Below, piece after piece: positions 9,025 through 17,850 of a DNA stretch of 64,000 bases. The notes beneath the pieces are model-generated. The model was not told where the DNA came from. It saw nothing but the letters and a program-made list of their open reading frames with translations, and ran no database searches. Source of the stretch: Roseiarcus sp963748545 (GTDB taxonomy: Bacteria > Pseudomonadota > Alphaproteobacteria > Rhizobiales > Beijerinckiaceae); NCBI GenBank assembly GCA_963748545.1, contig CAVVJO010000051.1:62001-126000 (forward strand). The letters are read 5' to 3'. A program made the position numbers and the translations under genes. The stretch's first letter is position 1, and the number at the start of each line of letters is the position of its first letter.

Positions 9025-9420
9025 GTGCGCCGTTTGATCCTTGCCGCAGGCCTTCTCGGCGCCCTGACAGGGCCGTCGCTCGCAGACCCGGCGCTCACCG
9101 CCGCGCCCTCCAACATGCGCAGGGCGCCGAACCCTTATTCGCGAATTGTCCAGGCCGTCCCAGCCAACGCTGAGATCGACGTTCAGAGCTGTCGCGGCGG
9201 ATGGTGCTATGGCTCCTGGCGCGGGCTCAACGGCTTCCTGCCGTCCTTCGCCGTGACTCAGGGCCCGGGCGTCCCCGCGCCGGCCGGTCCGTCCGTCGTC
9301 TTCGCCCCGCCTCCGCCGCCGCTCGTCGTAACCGCGCCGGTCCTCGTCGCGCCGCCGGTCCATCCCTGGGGCGGACCCTATGTCGGAGGCGGCTTCGGCG
9401 TCGGCTGGAATCGCTGGTGA
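9025..9420 (+). CDS. Secreted SH3-like (bacterial SH3) domain protein
   Basis: A 131-residue protein with a clear signal peptide (MRRLILAAGLLGALTGPSLA then D). A bacterial SH3-type domain follows (about 25-80, including MRRAPNPYSRIVQAVPANAEI and CRGGWCYGSW), and the tail is Pro/Val/Gly rich. It is probably periplasmic and may touch the cell wall. GTG 9025 is chosen because GAGGGA lies eight bases upstream and it places the signal peptide at the N-terminus; the open frame extends to 8953 without support. The proline-rich tail may be disordered. Confidence 0.72.
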   Translation: MRRLILAAGLLGALTGPSLADPALTAAPSNMRRAPNPYSRIVQAVPANAEIDVQSCRGGWCYGSWRGLNGFLPSFAVTQGPGVPAPAGPSVVFAPPPPPLVVTAPVLVAPPVHPWGGPYVGGGFGVGWNRW

Positions 9421-9495
9421 GCGCGCGAGGCCTACCGCGGCGCGGCCAGCCGTCCTATATGACGAGACGCCCCCATTCTTTCAGGAGATGAACGC

Positions 9496-10533
9496 GTGAG
9501 CGAAGCCCGCGAGCAGGACAAGATTCCAGTCACCGTCCTTACCGGCTATCTCGGCGCCGGAAAGACGACGCTCTTGAACCGCATCCTCAGCGAGAACCAC
9601 GGCAAGCGCTACGCCGTCGTGGTCAACGAATTCGGCGAGATCGGCATCGACAACGAGCTCGTCATCGGCGCCGACGAGGAGGTGTTCGAGATGAACAACG
9701 GCTGCATCTGCTGCACCGTGCGCGGCGACCTCATCCGCATCATCGAGGGGCTTATGCGGCGCAAGGGCCGGTTCGACGCGATTATCGTCGAGACAACCGG
9801 GCTCGCCGACCCCGCGCCGGTGGCGCAGACCTTTTTTGTCGACGAGGACGTGCAGAAGGCGGCGCGCCTCGACGCGGTCGTGACCGTCGCCGACGCCAAG
9901 TGGCTGTCGCAGCGCCTCCGCGACGCGCCCGAAGCCAAGAGCCAGATCGCCTTCGCCGACGTCATCATCCTCAACAAGGTTGATCTCGTATCGGCGGCCG
10001 AATTGCGCGAGGTGGAGGCGCGCATCCGCGGCATCAATCCTTACGCGACGCTCCATCGCGCGCAAAAATGCGACGTCGGGCTCGCTGACGTCCTCGAGCG
10101 GCGGGCCTTCGACCTCGACCGCATCCTCGACATCGAGCCGAATTTTCTGGTCGCCGACGATCACGACCATGATCATGACCACGGTCACGATCACGATCAC
10201 GCCCATGAGCATCACGGCCTGAAGCACTACCACGACGAGGAGATGCAGTCGGTGTCGATACGGCTCGACGGCGACGTCGATCCGAACAAGTTCATGCCCT
10301 GGATCAACCGCATCACTCAGGAGCAGGGGCCCAACATCCTGCGTTGCAAGGGTATCGTCGCCATGAAGAACGACCCGAAGCGCTTCGTCTTCCAGGGCGT
10401 GCACATGATGCTCGACGGCGATTCGCAGCGCGCGTGGCGCGAGGGCGAGAAGCGCGAATCGAAGGTTGTGTTCATCGGCCGCAACCTCGAGGAAGACGAT
10501 ATCCGTAAGGGGTTTCTCGCGTGCGCGGCTTGA
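9496..10533 (+). CDS. CobW/COG0523 GTPase with histidine-rich linker
   Basis: A 345-residue G3E-family GTPase. It has a P-loop G17-YLGAGK-T, the metal-binding C70-I-C72-C73 motif, a base-recognition NKVD motif (in ILNKVDL) and a C-terminal CobW_C domain (about 250-340). Residues about 218-246 form a run of His and Asp, typical of members that handle Zn (or Co/Ni). These proteins deliver metal to client enzymes using GTP. GTG start with AGGAG nine bases upstream. It is followed by the WD40 gene, a recurring pairing in relatives as I recall. No Zur-like operator was recognised upstream. Confidence 0.88.
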   Translation: MSEAREQDKIPVTVLTGYLGAGKTTLLNRILSENHGKRYAVVVNEFGEIGIDNELVIGADEEVFEMNNGCICCTVRGDLIRIIEGLMRRKGRFDAIIVETTGLADPAPVAQTFFVDEDVQKAARLDAVVTVADAKWLSQRLRDAPEAKSQIAFADVIILNKVDLVSAAELREVEARIRGINPYATLHRAQKCDVGLADVLERRAFDLDRILDIEPNFLVADDHDHDHDHGHDHDHAHEHHGLKHYHDEEMQSVSIRLDGDVDPNKFMPWINRITQEQGPNILRCKGIVAMKNDPKRFVFQGVHMMLDGDSQRAWREGEKRESKVVFIGRNLEEDDIRKGFLACAA

Positions 10534-10663
10534 CGCCGGGCGGCGCCCATCGCGGGGGCGGCGACTCGCCGCCCTATTTCGACCCGCCAACGGTGCGCGA
10601 GACGCGCACCCTTCCGTCGCCTGCACAGGCGGTCATTTCGCGACAAGAGTTTCGGTTCCGCTC

Positions 10664-11665
10664 GTGACTCCCAACCCGTCCTCGACCTCGCTCACCCAGC
10701 ATGTTCTCGCTTTCGACGCCGGCGGCCCAGTCGTTGCGGCGACATTCCTGGGCGAGCTGCCGGCGCTGGCGCTCGCTGACGGCGTCGTGCGGATCGGCGA
10801 GCCGGACGATGGCAAGCGGATCGCGGCCCACCCCGACGGGGCGATCCTCAGTGCGGTGTCCGACGGCAAGACGCTCGTCACAGGGGGCGACGACGGGCGG
10901 GTGGTGTCGATGGGCGCCGACGCCGAGGTCCGGGAGGTCGCCAACGAGCAGGGCCGCTGGATCGACGCGCTCGCGCTGCGCGGCGCCCATATCGCCTGGA
11001 GCGCCGGAAAAGCTGTCAAGGCGCGCGACGAGGCGGGCGTGGTGCGGACATGGGCCGCGCCGTCGAGCGTGCGCGGCCTCGCCTTCCAGCCGAAAGGCTA
11101 TCGCGTCGCCGCGACCCATTACAACGGCGCCGCGCTATGGTTTCCCAAGGTCGAGGGCGCGCCGCAGATCCTCGAATGGAAGGGCGCCCATCTCGACGCG
11201 ACCTTTTCGCCCGACGGCCGCTTCCTCGTCACCTCGATGCAGGAAAACGCGTTGCATGGCTGGCGGCTCGCCGACTCGCGCAACATGCGGATGACCGGCT
11301 ATCCCGGCAAGACGCGCTCGCTGTCGTGGTCGCACGACGGCGCTTGGCTTGCGACTTCGGGCGCGGAGGCGTCGGTCGTCTGGCCGTTCAAGGACAAGGA
11401 CGGCCCGATGGGCAAGGCGCCGCGGGAATGCGGCGTGCGGGAAGCGCGCGTCACTCAGGTCGCTTTCCATCCCCGCGCGCTGGTGCTGGCGATCGGCTAC
11501 GCCGACGGGATGGTGCTGCTCTGCCGGCTCGCCGACGCGGCGGAAATCTTGGTCCGCGGTCCGGGCGGCGGAGCGATCGGGGCGCTCGCATGGAACGCGC
11601 ACGGATCGCGGCTTCTCTTCGGGCTCGAGTTGGGCGAGGCGGGGTTGCTGGACCTGCCGGGGTGA
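10664..11665 (+). CDS. WD40 repeat beta-propeller protein
   Basis: A 333-residue protein made of about six to seven WD40-like blades. Visible repeat cores include AAHPDGAILSAVSDGKTLVTGGDDG, LDATFSPDGRFLVTS, LSWSHDGAWLATSG and VAFHPRALVLAIGYADG. There is no signal peptide, so it is probably cytosolic. GTG 10664 is the first start compatible with the propeller and clear of the cobW gene; no strong ribosome site is visible, so the N-terminus is uncertain. Position after the CobW GTPase suggests a link to metal handling, which is inference from neighbourhood only. Confidence 0.75.
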   Translation: MTPNPSSTSLTQHVLAFDAGGPVVAATFLGELPALALADGVVRIGEPDDGKRIAAHPDGAILSAVSDGKTLVTGGDDGRVVSMGADAEVREVANEQGRWIDALALRGAHIAWSAGKAVKARDEAGVVRTWAAPSSVRGLAFQPKGYRVAATHYNGAALWFPKVEGAPQILEWKGAHLDATFSPDGRFLVTSMQENALHGWRLADSRNMRMTGYPGKTRSLSWSHDGAWLATSGAEASVVWPFKDKDGPMGKAPRECGVREARVTQVAFHPRALVLAIGYADGMVLLCRLADAAEILVRGPGGGAIGALAWNAHGSRLLFGLELGEAGLLDLPG

Positions 11666-11763
11666 TCCCGGTTTCCCAACTTTGGCGAGTGTTACGATGA
11701 GGCGTACCGAGGCTCAGCGCATTCCGCCCCCTCCTCTTGATACGTGACTGGGCGCTCGTTCCA

Positions 11764-12798
11764 TCAACGGGCGGCACCCGGCGGAGAACGCCATATCGCC
11801 GCGAAATCCTGAAAAAAGAAGCGTCGGTTGAAACGGGCTCCGTCATGGTACATTCCGGCCAGCATTCCGTTCGCAAGAATGGTCGGCCGATTGATCTGGG
11901 GCGCGCGGTAATAGGAGAGACGATAGGCATCCAGTTCAGCTGCGCGGCGATATTGTTCCGCCACGGTCGCATAGCGACCCGACGCCTCCGCCGGTTGACC
12001 GGGCCTCTGGACCAAACTCCGGAAGTAGGCTTCGTGCTCCCGGAATGCCGTGAGCTCGGTTTCGAGCGCCGTCAGTTCGGCGCCGCGGGTCAACGCCTTC
12101 AGTTGTCTGATCCTTCGCTCGAGATTGCTGCCCGGATGGTAAAATGACGAGTTTTGGGAGTGCCGCCTATAGAGAACGAGGCTCTTGTGAGAAAAATAAA
12201 TGCCCCCTTCGGCGTTCGCCAACGCAACGAGCCACGCGTCGTGTTTGGCGGGCGAGTTGGGAAACTGGAGATCTGCAGGGCGGTTCCGCCAATCGTGCTT
12301 CGTGATTAAGACGCGAGAAAAACACATGGCGAAGCCCGGCGGACAGTCGAGAAGCTTCCCTGTGAGCGGCGGCTGCAATCGATCCTTTTCAATCTTGGGA
12401 TGGTTGCTGCCCGTTGACTGGAGCGTTTCGTCCACGACGTCGCCCTGATGGATGAACAGCGAGACCCCCGGCATGGCTGCAATCCACTCGGCGTACAGGC
12501 TCAATTTTTCAGGAAGCCAGACGTCGTCTTGATCACAAAGGCAAATGTATCGCTGTGTGGCGAGTTCGCATGCGCTTAGAAAATTCTCTCCGTATCCCAG
12601 CTGTGACTGATTTTGTCGCACCGTGAGGGGGAACGGCATCCGACGGCGCATTGCCTCGATGATTTCGACGGTGTTGTCGGTCGAGCAGTCGTCGGAGACA
12701 ATAAGTTCGGCAGGCTTTGTCGCTTGTTTAATGATTGTGTCGATTTGCTCTTCAATGAAGCGGCTGCCGCTGTAGGTAGCCATCACTATTGAAAACAT
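11764..12798 (-). CDS. Family 2 glycosyltransferase
   Basis: A 344-residue GT-A fold transferase. It opens directly with the nucleotide-sugar domain, MFSIVMATYSGSRFIEEQID, then DDCSTDNTVEII and the acidic motif CDQDDVWLPEKL (about residues 85-97). This resembles rhamnosyltransferase-like enzymes of cell-surface glycan synthesis. ATG 12798 has GGAGAAT about eight bases upstream and sets the N-terminus correctly; the open frame continues upstream without similarity. The C-terminal 100 residues are helical and charged. Base composition is somewhat lower in GC than its neighbours, and it stands alone with 590 bases of non-coding DNA upstream, so acquisition by transfer is possible. Confidence 0.82.
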   Translation of the reverse strand: MFSIVMATYSGSRFIEEQIDTIIKQATKPAELIVSDDCSTDNTVEIIEAMRRRMPFPLTVRQNQSQLGYGENFLSACELATQRYICLCDQDDVWLPEKLSLYAEWIAAMPGVSLFIHQGDVVDETLQSTGSNHPKIEKDRLQPPLTGKLLDCPPGFAMCFSRVLITKHDWRNRPADLQFPNSPAKHDAWLVALANAEGGIYFSHKSLVLYRRHSQNSSFYHPGSNLERRIRQLKALTRGAELTALETELTAFREHEAYFRSLVQRPGQPAEASGRYATVAEQYRRAAELDAYRLSYYRAPQINRPTILANGMLAGMYHDGARFNRRFFFQDFAAIWRSPPGAAR

Positions 12799-13336
12799 GC
12801 AGATTCTCCATGCGAATGTGGAGGACCGCTTTCGACAGTCGAGCTCGGGGCCTGATGCCTGAAGAAGCCAATCCACAGCCCGCCGCCCGCACATTGTTAA
12901 CACCGTTTACTCGCCGACACAACTTCTTGTGTCACCCTGTGCAAATCGCCGAGAGGCTGACGCGGGGGATCGATCGTGTTGCGCGACGGGCCCTCCGGCG
13001 CAACTCGAGGTCTTTGCACAAGCGCGTCATCGCGTCGGTGGGACGCGCCTCGATCCCGCCGGAAAGGCGAGTCTCCGCCTATTGGAGGGGTCGGCGATCT
13101 GTCGGCAAGACCCGCGCGATGAGCGCGAGCGCAATCTTGCGCGGTTCAAATGGCGGCCTCATGCAGCCAAAACTAAATTCAGAGTTTTAGCCCGTCGGGA
13201 AAGTTCAACATATTAAATATCATTAACAAAATAGGTCACATCTCGTCTCCGATAAGGAAAACAGTCTTCGTCGTATTTCTGACGTCTTCGCCGGTATGAT
13301 GGCGGATGTGGTGCAGGCGCAATTTTCGGAATTTGA
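12799..13336. other. Non-coding region with AT-rich stretch
   Basis: This stretch separates the glycosyltransferase from the methyltransferase-like frame. Open frames here have no recognisable similarity or ribosome sites. Bases 13165-13260 are markedly AT-rich (ATATTAAATATCATTAACAA region) and may hold promoter elements or mark an old junction. Confidence 0.4.
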
Positions 13337-13387
13337 TTTTCAGAATCGTCGTCGAGCGACCCGTTTGTCCTCTCGTCGTCGGACCTC

Positions 13388-14029
13388 TTGAGCCGCATCC
13401 AGAATCGGGCTCCGAGGCGCATCGCCGACCTGCAGGACGGACCTCGGTCGGTTCAGGCGCTGCTTGCCCGACGCTTTCCCGACGCAAAGATCATTTCATT
13501 TGACCCGTCGCGGGCGGCCCTAACGAGCGGGAGCGAGTTCGACCTCATCTTTTCCGGCGGCGGTCTCGACCTGCTTCCGACGTTGCACGAAGTGTTGCCG
13601 CGGCTCGTGGCGCAACTGGCGGACGGCGGCAGTCTCGCCGTCCAGATCCCCGATAACCTGTACGAACCGAACCGCGTGCTCCTGCGGATGGTCGCCGCGG
13701 ACGGACCCTGGGCCAGGAAGCTTCTGCCCGTCGCCAAGACGCGCCCGTTCAACGAAACGATGGAGGATCTTTACGGACTTCTCCGCCCGCTTTGCGCTTC
13801 CGTCAAAATCTGGCGCACGACCTACCTTTGCGCGCTGAACGGGGTCGGCGCGATCATCGACATCATGAAGGCGAGCAGCCTCCCGCCGTTTCTGCGCCCG
13901 CTCGACGAGGCGTCGCGTTGCAGGTTCCTGGATCGCTATGGCGTCGAACTGGCCAAGGCCTACCCGACGCAATCGGACGGCACGGTCCTTCTGCAATTTC
14001 CAAGGATTTTTGTGTTGGCGCGCCGGTGA
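13388..14029 (+). CDS. Trans-aconitate methyltransferase-like protein with degenerate SAM motif
   Basis: A 213-residue frame clearly related to Tam-type class I methyltransferases. FDLIFSGGGLDLLP, ADGGSLAVQIPDNLYEPN, VAADGPWARKL, RPLCASVKIWRTTYL and FPRIFVLARR each match family blocks in order. However, the N-terminal SAM loop normally like VDLGCGPGNST reads ADLQDGPRSV, losing the glycine-rich turn. The segment between FDPS and FDLIF is also shortened by about 20 residues, removing motif II/III sequence. The only start is TTG 13388; the frame is open from 13337 and shows matching residues (DLLSRI) ahead of it. It may be a non-catalytic paralogue or a decaying gene. Confidence 0.6.
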   Translation: MSRIQNRAPRRIADLQDGPRSVQALLARRFPDAKIISFDPSRAALTSGSEFDLIFSGGGLDLLPTLHEVLPRLVAQLADGGSLAVQIPDNLYEPNRVLLRMVAADGPWARKLLPVAKTRPFNETMEDLYGLLRPLCASVKIWRTTYLCALNGVGAIIDIMKASSLPPFLRPLDEASRCRFLDRYGVELAKAYPTQSDGTVLLQFPRIFVLARR

Positions 14030-14205
14030 GCCGTTCCGGCTAGCGGCCGAGTCTGTTTGCGCCTCCCTCGCATAAGGCGACGGTACTTTTGACTGGCGCG
14101 GAATCGCGGATCGGCCGCGAAGGGCAGTGCGATCTGCGCCCGCGTTGACCCGGTTGGCTCGCGTCTTTAGGGTCCGCCGCCTCGAATTTCCGGACCTTGC
14201 CGAAC

Positions 14206-15129
14206 ATGCCGCCCGTCTCCGACCCTTCGCTCGACCCGACAAAGTCCTTTCAGGGGCTGATTCTGACGCTGCAGGAATTCTGGGCGCGGCAGGGCTGCGT
14301 CGTGCTCCAGCCCTATGACATGGAGGTCGGGGCGGGCACCTTTCACCCGGCGACCACGCTCCGCTCGCTCGGGCCCAAGGCCTGGAACGCCGCCTACGTC
14401 CAGCCGTCGCGCCGTCCGAAGGACGGGCGCTACGGCGAGAACCCGAACCGCCTGCAGCATTACTACCAGTATCAGGTGATCCTGAAGCCCTCGCCGGAAA
14501 ACCTGCAGGACCTCTATCTCGATTCCCTGCGCGCGATCGGGATCGACATGGGTCTGCACGACGTGCGCTTCGTCGAGGACGACTGGGAGAGCCCGACGCT
14601 GGGCGCCTGGGGCCTCGGGTGGGAGTGCTGGTGCGACGGGATGGAAGTGTCGCAGTTCACCTACTTTCAGCAGGTGGCGGGCTTCGAGTGCGCGCCGGTC
14701 TCCGGCGAACTCACCTATGGCCTCGAGCGCCTCGCCATGTACGTGCAGGGGGTCGAGAACGTCTACGACCTCAATTTCAACGGCCGCGAGGGCGAAGCGC
14801 GCGTGACCTACGGCGACGTGTTCAAGCAGGCCGAGCAGGAATATTCCCGCTTCAATTTCGAGCACGCCGACACCGCCATCCTCTTCCAGCACTTCAAGGA
14901 CGCGGAGGCCGAATGCCGCTCGCTGATCGAGCGCGGCGCCGACGGCGACCGCCATCTCATGGCGCTGCCCGCCTACGACCAGTGCATCAAGGCCAGCCAC
15001 GCCTTCAATCTGCTCGACGCGCGCGGGGTGATTTCGGTCACCGAGCGGCAGAGCTACATCTTGAGAGTCCGCGAGCTCGCCAAGGCCTGCGGCGCCGCGT
15101 GGCTGAAGACCGCAGGAGGCGGGGCGTGA
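14206..15129 (+). CDS. glyQ: Glycyl-tRNA synthetase alpha subunit
   Basis: A 307-residue catalytic alpha subunit of the tetrameric bacterial glycyl-tRNA synthetase. Recognisable family sequence runs throughout: FQGLILTLQEFWARQGC, GAGTFHPATTLRSLGP, YVQPSRRPKDGRYGENPNR, and GLGWECWCDGMEVSQFTYFQQ. ATG 14206 is preferred over TTG 14197, three codons upstream. glyS follows after 116 bases that contain an imperfect GC-rich stem-loop around 15178-15202. The pair charges tRNA-Gly. Confidence 0.97.
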   Translation: MPPVSDPSLDPTKSFQGLILTLQEFWARQGCVVLQPYDMEVGAGTFHPATTLRSLGPKAWNAAYVQPSRRPKDGRYGENPNRLQHYYQYQVILKPSPENLQDLYLDSLRAIGIDMGLHDVRFVEDDWESPTLGAWGLGWECWCDGMEVSQFTYFQQVAGFECAPVSGELTYGLERLAMYVQGVENVYDLNFNGREGEARVTYGDVFKQAEQEYSRFNFEHADTAILFQHFKDAEAECRSLIERGADGDRHLMALPAYDQCIKASHAFNLLDARGVISVTERQSYILRVRELAKACGAAWLKTAGGGA

Positions 15130-15245
15130 GTCGACTTTCCGCGTTGCGCGCCATTCGGCGCATCCTCCCCCGCCCTGTCCCGTCTCCACAACGGGGACGG
15201 GGACGCTAGCCCTGTATCCCGCGGCTGTCCCGGACGTTTCATTCC

Positions 15246-17519
15246 ATGCCCGATCTGCTTCTTGAACTCTTTTCCGAAGAAATCCCCGCCCGCATGCAGC
15301 GGCAGGCGGCCGACGACCTGAAGCGGCTGATCACCAATGCGCTGGTCGACCGCAACCTCACCTACGAGGGCGCGCAGGCGTTCGTGACGCCGCGCAGGCT
15401 CGCGCTGCATGTGGTGGGGCTGCCCGTGGCGCAGCCGACCCTGCGTGAGGAGCGAAAGGGTCCCCGGGTCGGCGCGCCGGAGGCGGCGGTCCAGGGTTTC
15501 TTGAAGGGCGCGGGCCTGGCCCGCATCGAAGACGCAACCATCGAGAACGACCCGAAGAAGGGCGCATTCTATGTCGCGTCGATCGAGAAGCCGGGCCGCC
15601 CCACGGCTGAGGCGGTGGCCGAGATCGTGCCGGAGGTCGTGCGCGCCTTCCCCTGGCCGAAGGCGATGCGCTGGGGGAAGGGCTCGATAAACTCCGACGC
15701 GCTGCGCTGGGTGCGCCCCTTGCGCGGAATCCTCTGCACGCTCGCAACGCCTCACGACGCCGCCGAAATCGTGCCCTTCGCGATCGACGGGATCGCCTCG
15801 AGCGACGTCACCTGGGGCCACCGCTTCCTGGCGCCCGAGCCGATCGCCGTCCGCCGCTACGAGGACTATGTCGATGCGCTCCTGAAAGCCAAGGTCGTGC
15901 TCGACGCCGACCGGCGCAAGGCGATCATCCGCGAGGATGCGCGGACGCTGGCCTTCGCCCAAGGTCTGGAGCTGATCGAGGACGAGGGCCTGATCGAAGA
16001 GGTCGCGGGCCTGGTCGAGTGGCCCGTCGTGCTGATGGGCGAATTCGAGGCCGATTTTCTCGACATTCCGCCCGAGGTCATCCGCGCCACGATCCGGGCC
16101 AACCAGAAGTGCTTCGTGCTGAAACGGCCGGACGGCGGGCTCGCCAACCGCTTCGTCCTGGTCTCGAACCTGATCGCGAGCGACGGCGGGGCTGCGATCG
16201 CGGCCGGCAACGCGCGGGTGGTGCGCGCCCGTCTCTCCGACGCCCGCCACTTCTGGCTGACCGATCTGCATGACCTGCATGACTACAAGGACAAGGCCGA
16301 GAAGCCGCTCGACCAGCGCCTCGCCAAGCTCGAAGCCCTGGGCATTGTCTTCCACGAGAAGCTCGGCACGCAGGCCGAGCGGATCGAGCGGATCGAGTCG
16401 CTCGCGCGCGAGCTCGCTCCGCAGGTCGGCGCCGACGTCGAGCTGGCGGCCCGCGCGGCGCGTCTCGCCAAGGCCGATCTCGTCACCGAAATGGTCGGCG
16501 AGTTTCCTGAGCTGCAGGGCCTGATTGGCCGCTATTACGCGCTAGCGCAGGGCGAAGAGCGGAGCGTCGCCGCCGCGATCGAGGATCATTACAAGCCGCA
16601 GGGGCCGAGCGACCGAATTCCGGCCTCGCCCGTCTCGATCGCCGTCGCGCTCGCCGACAAGCTCGACACGCTCGGCGGCTTCTGGGCGATCAACGAGAAG
16701 CCGACCGGCAGCAAGGATCCGTACGCGCTGAGGCGCGCCGCGCTGGGCGTGATCCGCATCGTGCTGGAGAACGGCTTGCGCCTGCCGCTGACGGGGCCGC
16801 TCAACGCCGCGGTCTGGGGCGCGCTGCTCGATGTGGAGTTCGCGCGCGAGGACGAGGCGGGCGCGGTCGTTCAGTCGCTGGAGAAACGCGGCTTTCCCAA
16901 GGGGCCGGAGCTGGACGAGATCGTCGGCGTCGTCTCGCGCGCCGCGCGGCGCGCGGAGATTCCCGACGACGCGCGGCTGGCCGCCATCACCAAAAGCCTG
17001 ATCGACTTCTTCGCCGACCGGCTCAAGGTCTATCTGCGCGACAAGGGCGCGCGGCACGACTTGATCGACGCGGTCTTCGCCCTGCCGGGCCAGGACGATC
17101 TCCTGATGGCCGTGTGGCGGGTCGAGGCGCTCGGCCGGCTGCTCGAAACCGAGGACGGCCGCAATCTGCTCGCCGGCTACCGGCGCGCCGCCAACATCCT
17201 CAAGGCCGAGGAAAAGAAGGACGGCGTCGACGCCTTCGCAGGTCGCCACGATCCCGCGAAGCTGGCGCTGCCCGCAGAACGGGACCTCGCCGACGCGCTG
17301 GCGGCGGCCGGGGCCGCTGCGCGTGAGAAAGTCGGCCGCGAGGATTTCGAGGGGGCGATGCGGGCGCTCGCCAGCTTGCGCGCGCCCGTCGATGCGTTCT
17401 TTCTCGACGTGACCGTCAACGCCGACGACCCGGAGCTCCGTCTCAACCGCCTGAGACTGCTTGGCGAGTTGCGCGACGCCGTCCACGCGGTCGCGGACTT
17501 CTCCAAGGTCTCCGGATAG
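15246..17519 (+). CDS. glyS: Glycyl-tRNA synthetase beta subunit
   Basis: A 757-residue beta subunit, which recognises tRNA in the alpha2-beta2 enzyme. The N-terminus MPDLLLELFSEEIPARMQ is diagnostic, and NQKCFVLKRPDGGLANRF plus the KADLVTEMVGEFPELQGLIGRYYA block are classic. The C-terminal DALR-type anticodon region (about 630-750) ends in FFLDVTVNADDPELRLNRL. It is slightly longer than the E. coli protein (about 690), as in other rhizobial members. ATG 15246 is the natural start. Confidence 0.97.
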   Translation: MPDLLLELFSEEIPARMQRQAADDLKRLITNALVDRNLTYEGAQAFVTPRRLALHVVGLPVAQPTLREERKGPRVGAPEAAVQGFLKGAGLARIEDATIENDPKKGAFYVASIEKPGRPTAEAVAEIVPEVVRAFPWPKAMRWGKGSINSDALRWVRPLRGILCTLATPHDAAEIVPFAIDGIASSDVTWGHRFLAPEPIAVRRYEDYVDALLKAKVVLDADRRKAIIREDARTLAFAQGLELIEDEGLIEEVAGLVEWPVVLMGEFEADFLDIPPEVIRATIRANQKCFVLKRPDGGLANRFVLVSNLIASDGGAAIAAGNARVVRARLSDARHFWLTDLHDLHDYKDKAEKPLDQRLAKLEALGIVFHEKLGTQAERIERIESLARELAPQVGADVELAARAARLAKADLVTEMVGEFPELQGLIGRYYALAQGEERSVAAAIEDHYKPQGPSDRIPASPVSIAVALADKLDTLGGFWAINEKPTGSKDPYALRRAALGVIRIVLENGLRLPLTGPLNAAVWGALLDVEFAREDEAGAVVQSLEKRGFPKGPELDEIVGVVSRAARRAEIPDDARLAAITKSLIDFFADRLKVYLRDKGARHDLIDAVFALPGQDDLLMAVWRVEALGRLLETEDGRNLLAGYRRAANILKAEEKKDGVDAFAGRHDPAKLALPAERDLADALAAAGAAAREKVGREDFEGAMRALASLRAPVDAFFLDVTVNADDPELRLNRLRLLGELRDAVHAVADFSKVSG

Positions 17520-17850
17520 CGCGCTCGAAAGGGCGTGACGGACACCCGCGGAGCAGGGCGCCGCCGCGGGACGATCACGTCCGAGCGTTCGGCATTGCCT
17601 GCGGCTTCTTTGACGCCGCAATGGGTAAAGCGGCGGCATGGGCGCCGCGTCGCCCGCGCATACGGATCCTGAAGGGCCTATGGCGCGCGGGTCGGAAAGG
17701 CTCTAAGAGGCCATCCGGCGCGCGCTTTCCACAGGTCGCCATGTTCGCGCCGCGATCTGGCGTTTTAACCGCCGCGCTTCGCCCGGATATTGGCGGGCGC
17801 ATCTGGCTCGCGGCGGCCACGAAATCGGTTCCAGACGGTAGAAGAACGGT
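17520..17850. other. Intergenic region, no gene seen
   Basis: GC-rich spacer between glyS and the DUF2865 gene. Short open frames exist but none has a ribosome site or recognisable sequence. No tRNA or clear terminator was found. Confidence 0.4.
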
